Shown: piece by piece, positions 9,237-16,533 of the stretch
Position numbering within the stretch: the stretch's first letter is position 1
Layout of the letters: each line of letters opens with the position of its first letter
Source of the DNA: an uncultured Bacteroidales bacterium
GTDB taxonomy: Bacteria; Bacteroidota; Bacteroidia; Bacteroidales; UBA932
Assembly: GCA_945868745.1 (NCBI GenBank)
Contig: CAMBMK010000009.1
Span: forward strand, 1 to 44,268
Length of the DNA stretch: 44,268 bases
Direction of reading: 5' to 3'
Position numbers and translations under genes: made by a program
The notes under the pieces: generated by a model
The model's input: the letters and a program-made list of their open reading frames with translations, nothing else
What the model was told of the DNA's origin: nothing
Database searches by the model: none

Positions 9237-9578
9237 TCATTTGACCTTGTCCATTTCGGAAACAATCTCGACGCTGTTTGCAAATACTTCGGTTATCCTC
9301 TTGATGCTTCCGTCATTGGCCGTGTATTCCCTTTCCCTTACCCTTCCGGTAACGTGGACGGCACAGCCTTTCTTTATGTCCGCCAGGTCTTTGGGCATAT
9401 TGCCGTTCCTCCAGGCGCATACGTTGAACCAGGTGGTCTCGATGACGGCTTCTCCCGACTTGGACTTGTACATATAGTTTGTGACTACAGAGAAGTTGGC
9501 TGCCTGGGTGTCCTCAAAATTCTGGATCCTGATACTGCCCACGTTCCCGCGGATTTCAATTCTGTTGATCTGTTCCAT
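9237..9578 (-). CDS. ssb: Short single-stranded DNA-binding protein
   Basis: A 113-residue OB-fold protein of the Ssb family: N-terminal INRIEIRGNVGSIRI, central TTWFNVCAWR and KGCAVHVTGRVRERE strands, and FANSVEIV near the end. It would bind single-stranded DNA in the cytoplasm. The ATG at 9578 is preferred because family similarity begins at MEQINRIE; a longer in-frame extension to 9662 is unlike the family. It ends in EMDKVK and therefore lacks the flexible linker and acidic DDxPF-type tip with which housekeeping Ssb recruits partner proteins. It heads the fimbrial operon, 9 bases before the OmpA-like gene. It may be an accessory Ssb with a regulatory or recombination role. Confidence 0.85.
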   Translation of the reverse strand: MEQINRIEIRGNVGSIRIQNFEDTQAANFSVVTNYMYKSKSGEAVIETTWFNVCAWRNGNMPKDLADIKKGCAVHVTGRVREREYTANDGSIKRITEVFANSVEIVSEMDKVK

Positions 9579-9694
9579 AGCAAGTTGTTTTGTTGTTTGT
9601 AATTGTTGACGGCCGCCTGCGCGCCGGACGGCAGTGCAAATAAAAGCATCATTTTGTTGCATTAAGTATATGGTAAAATAATCCGCGCATTTTT

Positions 9695-9735
9695 TGTACG
9701 AATTTTTACACTGCCCGTGAGTAAAGATTCGTACA
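9695..9735. promoter_or_regulatory. Perfect 9-bp inverted repeat in the divergent ssb/zinc-ribbon intergenic region
   Basis: TGTACGAAT at 9695-9703 is repeated in inverse orientation as ATTCGTACA at 9727-9735, separated by 23 bases. The pair lies about 117 bases upstream of the ssb start and 65 bases upstream of the zinc-ribbon start. It could be two half-sites for a regulator controlling the fimbrial operon, or a stem-loop. The distance between dyad centres is 32 bases, about three helical turns, which suits protein binding on one face of the DNA. No function is proven. Confidence 0.5.
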
Positions 9736-9799
9736 TTTTTGTTTATCGTCAGATAATACTATTGGAACATTGCTGCGTTTTCCCCTTCTTTGCAAGGTG

Positions 9800-10243
9800 A
9801 TGAACAAGATGACTGCAGCAATGGCAAAAACTTACAGGATAAAGGAAGAGCATCCGCGCTGTCTCGAGTGCGGGGACGAGATAGTATATGGGCGTTCCGA
9901 CAAGAAATTCTGCGGGGTGTCGTGCAGGGCGCGTTACCACAACAGGGAAGCCGGTTCCTCAAAGTCCAGGATGAGAATCCTTTCAATCCTGGACAGGAAT
10001 TATTCAATCCTTGAGGGGCTCCTGTCGCTGGAGATAACGAGTATCGGCAATGCTGAGCTCGGGGCGCTCGGATTCAACCACGAGGTGATCACCTCATCGG
10101 CGAAAATACGGGGCCATACTGAAGTGTCCTGCTTCGATATCAGGTATTTCCGCAGTGAGACCAAAATCTTCAACATCCACAGGGCCGTGTCTGCCCCGCT
10201 TGCCGGATGGCAGCCGGACGGAAGCATGAATAAACGGCATTGA
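9800..10243 (+). CDS. Small zinc-ribbon protein of unknown function
   Basis: A 147-residue protein. The N-terminal 45 residues carry a four-cysteine zinc ribbon, CLECG then FCGVSCRARYHNR, of the type with a CxxC knuckle and a CxxxC knuckle followed by a conserved YHN. The rest is a predicted alpha/beta region (helix SRMRILSILDRNYSILEGLLSL, then strands ending FDIRYFRSETKIFNIHR). I do not recognise a function; a nucleic-acid-binding role is plausible for the ribbon. The ATG at 9800 follows an AAGGTG sequence, but the ATG at 9821 (MAKTYRIKEEH) is an equally good start. Its last codons lie inside a 20-bp tandem repeat. Confidence 0.7.
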   Translation: MNKMTAAMAKTYRIKEEHPRCLECGDEIVYGRSDKKFCGVSCRARYHNREAGSSKSRMRILSILDRNYSILEGLLSLEITSIGNAELGALGFNHEVITSSAKIRGHTEVSCFDIRYFRSETKIFNIHRAVSAPLAGWQPDGSMNKRH

Positions 10244-10290
10244 CGGCAGGTGAACGGCATTGACGGCAGGCGAACAGCATTGACAATGTG
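10231..10290. repeat. Three tandem copies of a 20-bp repeat
   Basis: Units 10231-10250 and 10251-10270 differ at only two bases; unit 10271-10290 keeps the first half (GAACAGCATTGACA) and then diverges. The repeat core is AACGGCATTGACGGCAGG. The first unit spans the stop codon of the zinc-ribbon gene (TGA 10241-10243), and the array lies 140 bases before dcp. Copy-number change by slippage is possible. Confidence 0.8.
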
Positions 10291-10357
10291 TAAACACCTT
10301 TGGCGATAGTCATAATGGAATGACCGTCACAAGTAGGAATAATACTGTGAAGATTGC

Positions 10358-10365
10358 TAACTTTG
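10358..10365 (+). promoter_or_regulatory. Bacteroidetes -7 box upstream of dcp
   Basis: TAACTTTG matches the TAnnTTTG consensus of Bacteroidetes primary-sigma promoters and is followed by GC as in strong examples. It lies 66 bases before the ATG of the M3 peptidase gene. No clear -33 TTTG element is seen upstream. Confidence 0.5.
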
Positions 10366-10431
10366 CATACTGAATCAACAGTGTCCTGCAAATGCGGGAC
10401 TTGAACTTTGTCAACAGAAAGACGATATCAT

Positions 10432-12489
10432 ATGAATCCATTGCTTGAAAAATCGGATGCTCCTTTCGGGGCGCCGCGTTTTGACCTTATTGAAAAAGAA
10501 CATTATATCCCGGCTTTTGAGGAAGCCATAAGAAGGGGAAAGGCGGAAATCGACGCCATTGCATCCAACCCGGAGCCCCCGACATTCGGCAATACTGTCG
10601 TTGCCCTGGAATATGCGGGGAGGGACCTGCAGAATGTGGAAAACATTTTCTTCAATCTGCTTGAAGCGGAGTCGGATGACCGCATGCAGGCTATTGCAGA
10701 AGAGATTTCTCCCAAATTGACCGAATTCAGTATGTATGTGAGTCTCAACGAGCCTCTTTTCAACCGTGTCAGGCAGGTGCATGACAATCCTCCTGAAGGA
10801 CTCGGAACGGGTGAAAAAAAGCTTCTTGATGACTGCTACAGGGGGTTTGTCAGAAGCGGGGCCTCCCTGCAGGGTGAGGCGCGCAGGGAATATGCCTCCC
10901 TCTGCGAAGAGCTCTCCCTGCTGGAGCTCCAGTTCGGCAACAATGTCCTCAAGGCGACCAATGCATTTGTGCTTCATCTGACCGATGAGAATGACCTGGC
11001 GGGACTTCCTGCCTATCTTGTCAGTGCCGGAAGGCAGAATGCACTCGAGAGGAATATGGACGGATGGGTATTCACGCTGAATGCGCCGGACTATATGCCG
11101 TTTCTCAAATACAGCGAAAGGCGTGACCTTCGTGAAAGGATGTATATGGAATACAACTCCCGCTGCCTGTTTTCACCCAACGACAATACCTCCGTGCTGA
11201 AAAGGATCGTTGACATCAGGGCGAGGATTGCTGCGCTTCTGGGCTATTCCACTTATGCCGACTATGCCCTTGAGAACCGTATGGCAGGGAGCAGGGAGAA
11301 TGTGGAGCATTTCCTGGAGTCGCTGATGGCTCCTTCTCTTCCGAAGGCACTAAGGGAAATGGATGAAATGGAAAGATTTGCATCAGGACACGGCTTTGAG
11401 GGAGACAGGATTATGCCGTGGGACTTTTCCTTCTGGTCGGAAAAATACCGGCTTGCGTGCTATGATTTTGACGAGCAGAAACTCAAGCCTTACTTCAGGC
11501 TGGAAAACTGCATAGATGCTGTCCTGGGCCTTGCCGAAAGGCTGTACGGGCTTTCGTTCATCCGCCGCGATGATATCCCTGTCTATCATCCCGATGTCAT
11601 TGTCTATGAGGTAAGGGATGAAAACGGGGAGCATCTTGCCCTCTTCTACGCCGACTTCTTCCCGCGTGAGGGAAAGAGGGGAGGGGCCTGGATGACTGCC
11701 TTCAGGGAGCAGTATATGGAGGGTGATACCGACTGCAGGCCGTTTATCAGCATCGTGACCAATTTCTCCAAGCCTTCTGCTGAATCCCCGTCGCTGCTCA
11801 CCCACAGGGAGCTTGAAACATTCCTTCACGAGTTCGGACATTCGCTGCACGGAATGCTTTCCAGGGGGAGGTATCCTTCGCAGTGCGGTACTTCGGTTGC
11901 AAGGGATTTCGTGGAGCTCCCGTCCCAGATAATGGAGAACTGGGCATATGAAAAGGAGTTCCTTTCCACCTTTGCCAGGCATTACCTGACCGGCGAGGCG
12001 ATGCCTCAGGAATATATCGACAAGATAGTCAGGGCAAAGAATTTCCAGTCAGGATACCAGCAGGTGCGCCAGCTCCATTTCGGAATACTTGATATGGCCT
12101 GGCATACCGGGGGAGCGGAGCGGGATGAGAGCGTCGAACAGTTTGAGATGAGGGTTCTCGGACCTTATGCTACCCTTCCGCATATTGCCGGGACTGCAAT
12201 CAGCCCTTCTTTCGGGCATATATTCTCCGGAGGATATTCGGCCGGATATTACAGCTACAAATGGGCAGAAGTGCTTGAGGCTGATGCCTTTTCCCTTTTT
12301 GAAGAAAAAGGGGTGTTCAGCAGGGAGGCGGCAGGGGCGTTCAGAAAAAACATCCTCGAACGGGGATCGTCCGAGGATGAAGCAATATTGTACCGCAAGT
12401 TCAGGGGGCGTGACCCGAGGCCGGAAGCCCTCCTTGTGAAACTCGGGATTATCGGTTCTGCTTCTTGCGGGGATCCTCAAAAAGGATAG
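10432..12489 (+). CDS. dcp: M3-family metallopeptidase (peptidyl-dipeptidase Dcp type)
   Basis: A 685-residue zinc peptidase of the M3 family (oligopeptidase A/Dcp/thimet group), which trims short peptides, in the Dcp case releasing C-terminal dipeptides. The active-site motif HEFGHSLHGM sits at about residue 462, with the downstream VELPSQIMENW supplying the third metal ligand (Glu). The C-terminal GYSAGYYSYKWAEVLEADAF motif and the N-terminal PPTFGNTV region are also typical. Length matches the family. No signal peptide is visible, so it is probably cytoplasmic. The ATG at 10432 is preferred to an in-frame TTG at 10408 because family similarity starts at NPLLEKSDAPFGAP. Its 3' end overlaps the convergent MFS gene by 41 bases. 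Confidence 0.93.
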   Translation: MNPLLEKSDAPFGAPRFDLIEKEHYIPAFEEAIRRGKAEIDAIASNPEPPTFGNTVVALEYAGRDLQNVENIFFNLLEAESDDRMQAIAEEISPKLTEFSMYVSLNEPLFNRVRQVHDNPPEGLGTGEKKLLDDCYRGFVRSGASLQGEARREYASLCEELSLLELQFGNNVLKATNAFVLHLTDENDLAGLPAYLVSAGRQNALERNMDGWVFTLNAPDYMPFLKYSERRDLRERMYMEYNSRCLFSPNDNTSVLKRIVDIRARIAALLGYSTYADYALENRMAGSRENVEHFLESLMAPSLPKALREMDEMERFASGHGFEGDRIMPWDFSFWSEKYRLACYDFDEQKLKPYFRLENCIDAVLGLAERLYGLSFIRRDDIPVYHPDVIVYEVRDENGEHLALFYADFFPREGKRGGAWMTAFREQYMEGDTDCRPFISIVTNFSKPSAESPSLLTHRELETFLHEFGHSLHGMLSRGRYPSQCGTSVARDFVELPSQIMENWAYEKEFLSTFARHYLTGEAMPQEYIDKIVRAKNFQSGYQQVRQLHFGILDMAWHTGGAERDESVEQFEMRVLGPYATLPHIAGTAISPSFGHIFSGGYSAGYYSYKWAEVLEADAFSLFEEKGVFSREAAGAFRKNILERGSSEDEAILYRKFRGRDPRPEALLVKLGIIGSASCGDPQKG

Positions 12490-13729
12490 CGAAGAGGATT
12501 CCGACTACAAGCGAATAGGCCGCAAATATGTACCAGGCTGTTGACCAGCTCGGCTCGGCTGCATTATAGACAAAGTGGTTCACGACGAGTCCTGCCACCC
12601 AGGTGCCGATTGCGGCCCCGAGTCCATTGGTCATGAGCATAAACAGACCCTGTGCGCTGGAACGGATGCTTTCGTCGGTATTGTCATTGACATAGAGCGA
12701 GCCGGAAATGTTGAAGAAGTCGAATGCAAATCCGTAGATGATGCATGAAAGGACAAAGAGCCAGACTCCGCCACCCGGGTTGCCGAGACCGAAGAATCCG
12801 AACCGGAACACCCAGGCGAACATTGCGATGAGCATAACGTTCTTGATGCCGAACTTCTTCATGCAGAACGGAATGAACAGTATGCAGAGAGCCTCGGAAA
12901 TCTGGCTTATGGAGATGAGGGCGTTGGCGTTGCGTGCACCCCAGGCATTGGCAAATTCAGGAATGTCCTTGAAGGATGTGATGAAGGTATTGGCATATCC
13001 GTTGGTGATCTGAAGCGCCGCACCGAGAAGAAGGGAGAATATGAAGAATACTGCAAAGTTCTTCTGTCTGAACAGCTTGAATGCTGTAAGGCCGAGACTG
13101 TCGGCAAGGGACTGGTTGCCCTCGGAAGAAGGCTTGCACGGGCAGTCCGGAAGAGTCAGCGCATAGAGGCAGAGGACTATGCCGAGGATGCCGGACACGA
13201 GGAACTGGTTGTAGGTATGCTGGAACTGCACTCCGTCCGCCCCTTTCATGAAGTTGACGAAAAGCATGCTGCAGATGAATCCGATGGTGCCGAATACCCT
13301 GATCGGGGGATAGTCGTTGACCGGGTCCTTGCCTGCTTTCTCAAGCACGTTGTAGGCAACGGAATTGGCGATTGCGATGGTCGGCATAAAGAAGGCGACG
13401 CTGATTGTGTAGAGCGTGTAGAACGGTCCGAACTGGATGGCGGCACCAGCCTTCATTGCATAGAGCCCTGCTGCGAGCATTGCGGCTCCGGCTATACCGT
13501 GGCACAGTGAGAGAACCTTCTGGGCCGGAATCCATTTGTCTGCGATGATGCCTATCAGGGCAGGCATGATGATGGATACGAAGCCCTGGGTGGCAAAGAA
13601 CAGCCAGATCTGTTTGCCCATTCCAGCGTTGGCGAGGAAGCTGCCCATAGAGGTGAGATATGCACCCCATACTGCGAACTCGAGGAAGTTCATCAGTATC
13701 AGCTTTAGAGTGACGGAATTGTTTTTCAT
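12449..13729 (-). CDS. MFS transporter, nucleoside:H+ symporter family
   Basis: A 426-residue inner-membrane transporter with about 12 hydrophobic segments. The start MKNNSVTLKLILMNFLEF with following WGAYLTSMGSFL is characteristic of the nucleoside:H+ symporter (NupG/XapB-like) group in Bacteroidales. The central loop is charged (residues about 195-215), and the C terminus is short and basic (FEDPRKKQNR). It probably imports nucleosides, which would fit the nucleotidase pair elsewhere in the window, although they are not adjacent. The gene has its own promoter in the divergent region shared with tgt. Confidence 0.85.
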   Translation of the reverse strand: MKNNSVTLKLILMNFLEFAVWGAYLTSMGSFLANAGMGKQIWLFFATQGFVSIIMPALIGIIADKWIPAQKVLSLCHGIAGAAMLAAGLYAMKAGAAIQFGPFYTLYTISVAFFMPTIAIANSVAYNVLEKAGKDPVNDYPPIRVFGTIGFICSMLFVNFMKGADGVQFQHTYNQFLVSGILGIVLCLYALTLPDCPCKPSSEGNQSLADSLGLTAFKLFRQKNFAVFFIFSLLLGAALQITNGYANTFITSFKDIPEFANAWGARNANALISISQISEALCILFIPFCMKKFGIKNVMLIAMFAWVFRFGFFGLGNPGGGVWLFVLSCIIYGFAFDFFNISGSLYVNDNTDESIRSSAQGLFMLMTNGLGAAIGTWVAGLVVNHFVYNAAEPSWSTAWYIFAAYSLVVGILFAILFEDPRKKQNR

Positions 13730-13764
13730 TATTTGTGATTATTTGTTTGAATCGTGAAATTATG

Positions 13765-13772
13765 CAAATATA
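13765..13772 (-). promoter_or_regulatory. Bacteroidetes -7 box for the MFS transporter gene
   Basis: On the minus strand this reads TATATTTG followed by CAT, a match to TAnnTTTG, 36 bases before the MFS start codon. It is back to back with the tgt promoter box 28 bases away. Confidence 0.55.
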
Positions 13773-13799
13773 ATTAAACTTTTTTTCGATGAGTTTGAT

Positions 13800-13807
13800 T
13801 ATCTTTG
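13800..13807 (+). promoter_or_regulatory. Bacteroidetes -7 box for the tgt operon
   Basis: TATCTTTG matches TAnnTTTG and lies 21 bases before the tgt start codon, giving a very short leader of roughly 13-15 bases. It is the likely promoter of the tgt-lptFG-dut-murF cluster. Confidence 0.55.
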
Positions 13808-13827
13808 AAGTTTGAAGAAAAAATGCA

Positions 13828-14958
13828 ATGAGGTTTCAGAAAATCAGACAGGACCCGCAGTCATCCGCCAGATGCGGCATCATCACTACGGACCACGGCA
13901 CCATACAGACGCCCATCTTCATGCCTGTAGGTACCGTCGGGTCGGTTAAGGGCGTGTATCACAGGGATCTCAAGGAGGACGTGAAGGCTGAAATCATTCT
14001 TGGCAACACGTATCATCTGTATCTCCGTCCGGGACTTGACATACTCCGCGCTGCCGGAGGACTGCACAAATTCATCGGATGGGACAGGCCGATACTGACA
14101 GACAGCGGAGGCTTTCAGGTCTTTTCGCTTTCCCCAATCAGGAAGCTCACGCCGGAAGGTTGTACCTTCGCATCCCATATCGACGGCTCCAGACATACGT
14201 TTACCCCAGAGAACAACGTTGATACCCAGAGGATTATCGGTGCCGACATCGTGATGGCCCTCGATGAATGCTGCCCGGGAGACGCCACGTTCGCATATGC
14301 CGAGAAGTCGCTGAAGCTTACGCAGAACTGGCTCGAGCGTTTCATAAGGCATTTTGACGAAACCGAGCCCCTCTACGGATATTCACAGACCCTTTTCCCG
14401 ATAATCCAGGGATGCGTATATCCCGAACTCCGCAAGCAGGCCGTGGAGCATGCCCTCAGGTTTGACCGTGAAGGATATGCCATCGGAGGACTTGCCGTAG
14501 GCGAGCCTACAGAGGAGATGTACCGGATGCTCGAGCTTGTCTGCCCGCTTCTCCCCGACGACAGGCCGAGATACCTGATGGGCGTCGGCACCCCGGCTAA
14601 CCTTCTCGAGGGCATTGCAAGGGGAGTGGATATGTTCGACTGCGTGATGCCTACCCGAAACGGCCGCAACGGAATGCTCTTCACATGGAACGGCATCATG
14701 AATATGCGCAACAAGAAATGGGAAAGCGATTTCTCACCTCTGGACGAAAGCGGCTCCTCATTTGTGGACAGATACTACACCAAGGCATACCTGAGGCATC
14801 TTTTCGTGAGCGGGGAGATGTTTGCGGCAATGATTGCGAGCGAGCACAACCTCTCATTCTATCTCGACCTTGTGCGTGCCGCACGCGAGCATATTATGGC
14901 AGGGGACTTCAGCTCCTGGAAGGAAGTGACTGTGAAAAGAATAATGACAAGGCTCTGA
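13828..14958 (+). CDS. tgt: tRNA-guanine(34) transglycosylase (queuosine biosynthesis)
   Basis: A 376-residue enzyme that swaps guanine-34 for the queuosine precursor preQ1 in tRNAs with GUN anticodons. Catalytic features are DSGGFQVFSL with Asp92 and the nucleophile region MFDCVMPTRNGRNG with Asp271; GGLAVGEP at 220-227 is the guanine-binding loop. Where most bacterial enzymes have a CxCxxC zinc site shortly after the RNxK segment, this protein has DESGSSFVDRYYTKAYLRHL with no cysteine, although the distal His (His340, in EHNLSFY) is kept. All other motifs are intact, so I judge it functional with an altered structural site. It is the first gene of a five- to six-gene cluster, with 4 bases to the next gene. 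Confidence 0.95.
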   Translation: MRFQKIRQDPQSSARCGIITTDHGTIQTPIFMPVGTVGSVKGVYHRDLKEDVKAEIILGNTYHLYLRPGLDILRAAGGLHKFIGWDRPILTDSGGFQVFSLSPIRKLTPEGCTFASHIDGSRHTFTPENNVDTQRIIGADIVMALDECCPGDATFAYAEKSLKLTQNWLERFIRHFDETEPLYGYSQTLFPIIQGCVYPELRKQAVEHALRFDREGYAIGGLAVGEPTEEMYRMLELVCPLLPDDRPRYLMGVGTPANLLEGIARGVDMFDCVMPTRNGRNGMLFTWNGIMNMRNKKWESDFSPLDESGSSFVDRYYTKAYLRHLFVSGEMFAAMIASEHNLSFYLDLVRAAREHIMAGDFSSWKEVTVKRIMTRL

Positions 14959-14962
14959 CGAA

Positions 14963-16060
14963 ATGGATTTACGACCAAAGAAACTCGACAAATACATAGT
15001 GGGGAAGTTCATGGGCACGTTCTTCGTTGCCCTGCTTCTCATCATCGGAATCGTCATCATCTTCGACATCAGCGAGAAGGTGGATGATTTCGTGCAGCGT
15101 CAGGCGCCGCTCAAGGCAATCGTCTTCGATTACTATATGAATTTCATACCGTATTTCGTGAATATGTTCAGCCCTCTGTTCGTGTTCATTACGGTCATAT
15201 TCTTCACGTCACGCCTCGCCGCCAATTCCGAAATCGTGGCAATCCTCTCCTGCGGAGTGTCGTTCCACAGGATGATGGTCCCGTATGTGTTCTCCGCCAC
15301 CGTGATAGCCCTCCTGTCGCTGTCGCTCAACCTGTGGGTAATCCCGAAGGCCAACCTGCAGAGAAACCAGTTTGAGGCTAAGTACGACAGGCACCACAGC
15401 AACAAGACAGCCGACCACAATGTCCACTACCAGCTTTCCCCGGGCCTTTTCGTGACTGTCGAGTCCTTCAGCAAATGGAACAATACAGCCTACGGCTTCA
15501 CGCTTGAGACAATCTCCGACAACAGACTTGTGTCGCAGCTCCACGCCGAAAGTGCAGTATGGGACAGCACTGCGAGCGCCTGGAGGCTCAAGAAATATTA
15601 CATACGCAGTTTCGAGGACGGAGTGCTTCAGGACAATGTGGTCTCGGGTTCAGAGAAGGATACTGTAATCAGCCTCAATATCACCGACTTCTACCGCAAG
15701 AAAAGTACCGTGGAGAACCTTACCCAGTCCGAATTGCTTGAGCTGATAGAAGTCCAGAAGATGAGGGGTGACGCCAATGTAAAGTATTCGCAGATTGAGC
15801 TTCACAACCGTTTCTCGCTACCTGTATCTGCGTTCATCCTGACTTTGATGGGTGTGGCGCTATCGTCAAAGAAAAAGAGGGGAGGCATCGGATGGAACCT
15901 TGCAATAGGCATTGCGCTGAGTTTCTCGTACATCTTCTTCATGCGTTTCAGCCAGATGTTCGTCTATACGGGGGCACTGCCTCCCGCAGTGGCGATCTGG
16001 ATGCCGAACTTCCTATATGCCATTATTGCAGCCGTAATGTACAAGGTTGCGCCAAAATAG
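14963..16060 (+). CDS. LptF/LptG-family permease (lipopolysaccharide export)
   Basis: A 365-residue inner-membrane protein of the LptF/LptG family, the permease part of the ABC machine that lifts lipopolysaccharide from the inner membrane to the Lpt bridge. It starts with the conserved LDKYIVGKFMGTFF amphipathic segment, has three N-terminal membrane helices with DISEKVDDF between the first two, a long periplasmic beta-rich part (about residues 130-275), and three C-terminal helices (from about 278). LptF and LptG cannot be told apart by eye; the second family member is not in this window. It lies 4 bases after tgt and 27 before dut. Confidence 0.9.
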   Translation: MDLRPKKLDKYIVGKFMGTFFVALLLIIGIVIIFDISEKVDDFVQRQAPLKAIVFDYYMNFIPYFVNMFSPLFVFITVIFFTSRLAANSEIVAILSCGVSFHRMMVPYVFSATVIALLSLSLNLWVIPKANLQRNQFEAKYDRHHSNKTADHNVHYQLSPGLFVTVESFSKWNNTAYGFTLETISDNRLVSQLHAESAVWDSTASAWRLKKYYIRSFEDGVLQDNVVSGSEKDTVISLNITDFYRKKSTVENLTQSELLELIEVQKMRGDANVKYSQIELHNRFSLPVSAFILTLMGVALSSKKKRGGIGWNLAIGIALSFSYIFFMRFSQMFVYTGALPPAVAIWMPNFLYAIIAAVMYKVAPK

Positions 16061-16087
16061 TGATAACTTTCTGTAACCTGATATTTT

Positions 16088-16522
16088 ATGAAAGTAAAAA
16101 TTGTAAACAGATCTGCTTATCCCTGTCCTGCATATGCTACGGGGCAGTCTGCAGGGATGGATTTGAGAGCCAATATCCCGGAGCCTCTCACGCTCGGTCC
16201 GCTTGAACGGGCCCTTGTCCCGACAGGGATTTATATTGCACTTCCGGCCGGGTATGAGTGCCAGGTCCGTCCAAGAAGCGGTCTTGCTGTCAAGCACGGC
16301 ATTACCGTCCTGAACTCTCCGGGCACGGTCGATGCGGACTATCGCGGAGAACTCAGGACCAATCTTGTCAATCTTTCCAACGAACCGTTTACAATCAATC
16401 CGGGAGAAAGGATTGCCCAGATGGTTGTGGCAAAATATGAAAAAGTGGAGTGGGAGGAAGTTGAAGTCCTCGACAGCACCGAAAGGGGAGAGGGCGGATT
16501 CGGATCCACGGGGACAAAATAG
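16088..16522 (+). CDS. dut: dUTP diphosphatase
   Basis: A 144-residue trimeric dUTPase that hydrolyses dUTP to dUMP and pyrophosphate, keeping uracil out of DNA and supplying dTMP synthesis. All five family motifs are present in order: SAGMDLRA (21-28), [11 protein letters not shown] (about 59), [10 protein letters not shown] (about 79), GERIAQMVV, and the C-terminal arm [10 protein letters not shown] that closes over the substrate. Length is normal. It sits between the Lpt permease and murF, 11 bases from the latter, in one transcription unit. Confidence 0.97.
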   Translation: MKVKIVNRSAYPCPAYATGQSAGMDLRANIPEPLTLGPLERALVPTGIYIALPAGYECQVRPRSGLAVKHGITVLNSPGTVDADYRGELRTNLVNLSNEPFTINPGERIAQMVVAKYEKVEWEEVEVLDSTERGEGGFGSTGTK

Positions 16523-16533
16523 CATGCGCCGGT

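Noticed and set aside
13828..14958. Tgt as a pseudogene because the zinc cysteines are missing
   Set aside because: Length, both catalytic Asp residues and all other motifs are intact, and it leads an operon of essential genes.
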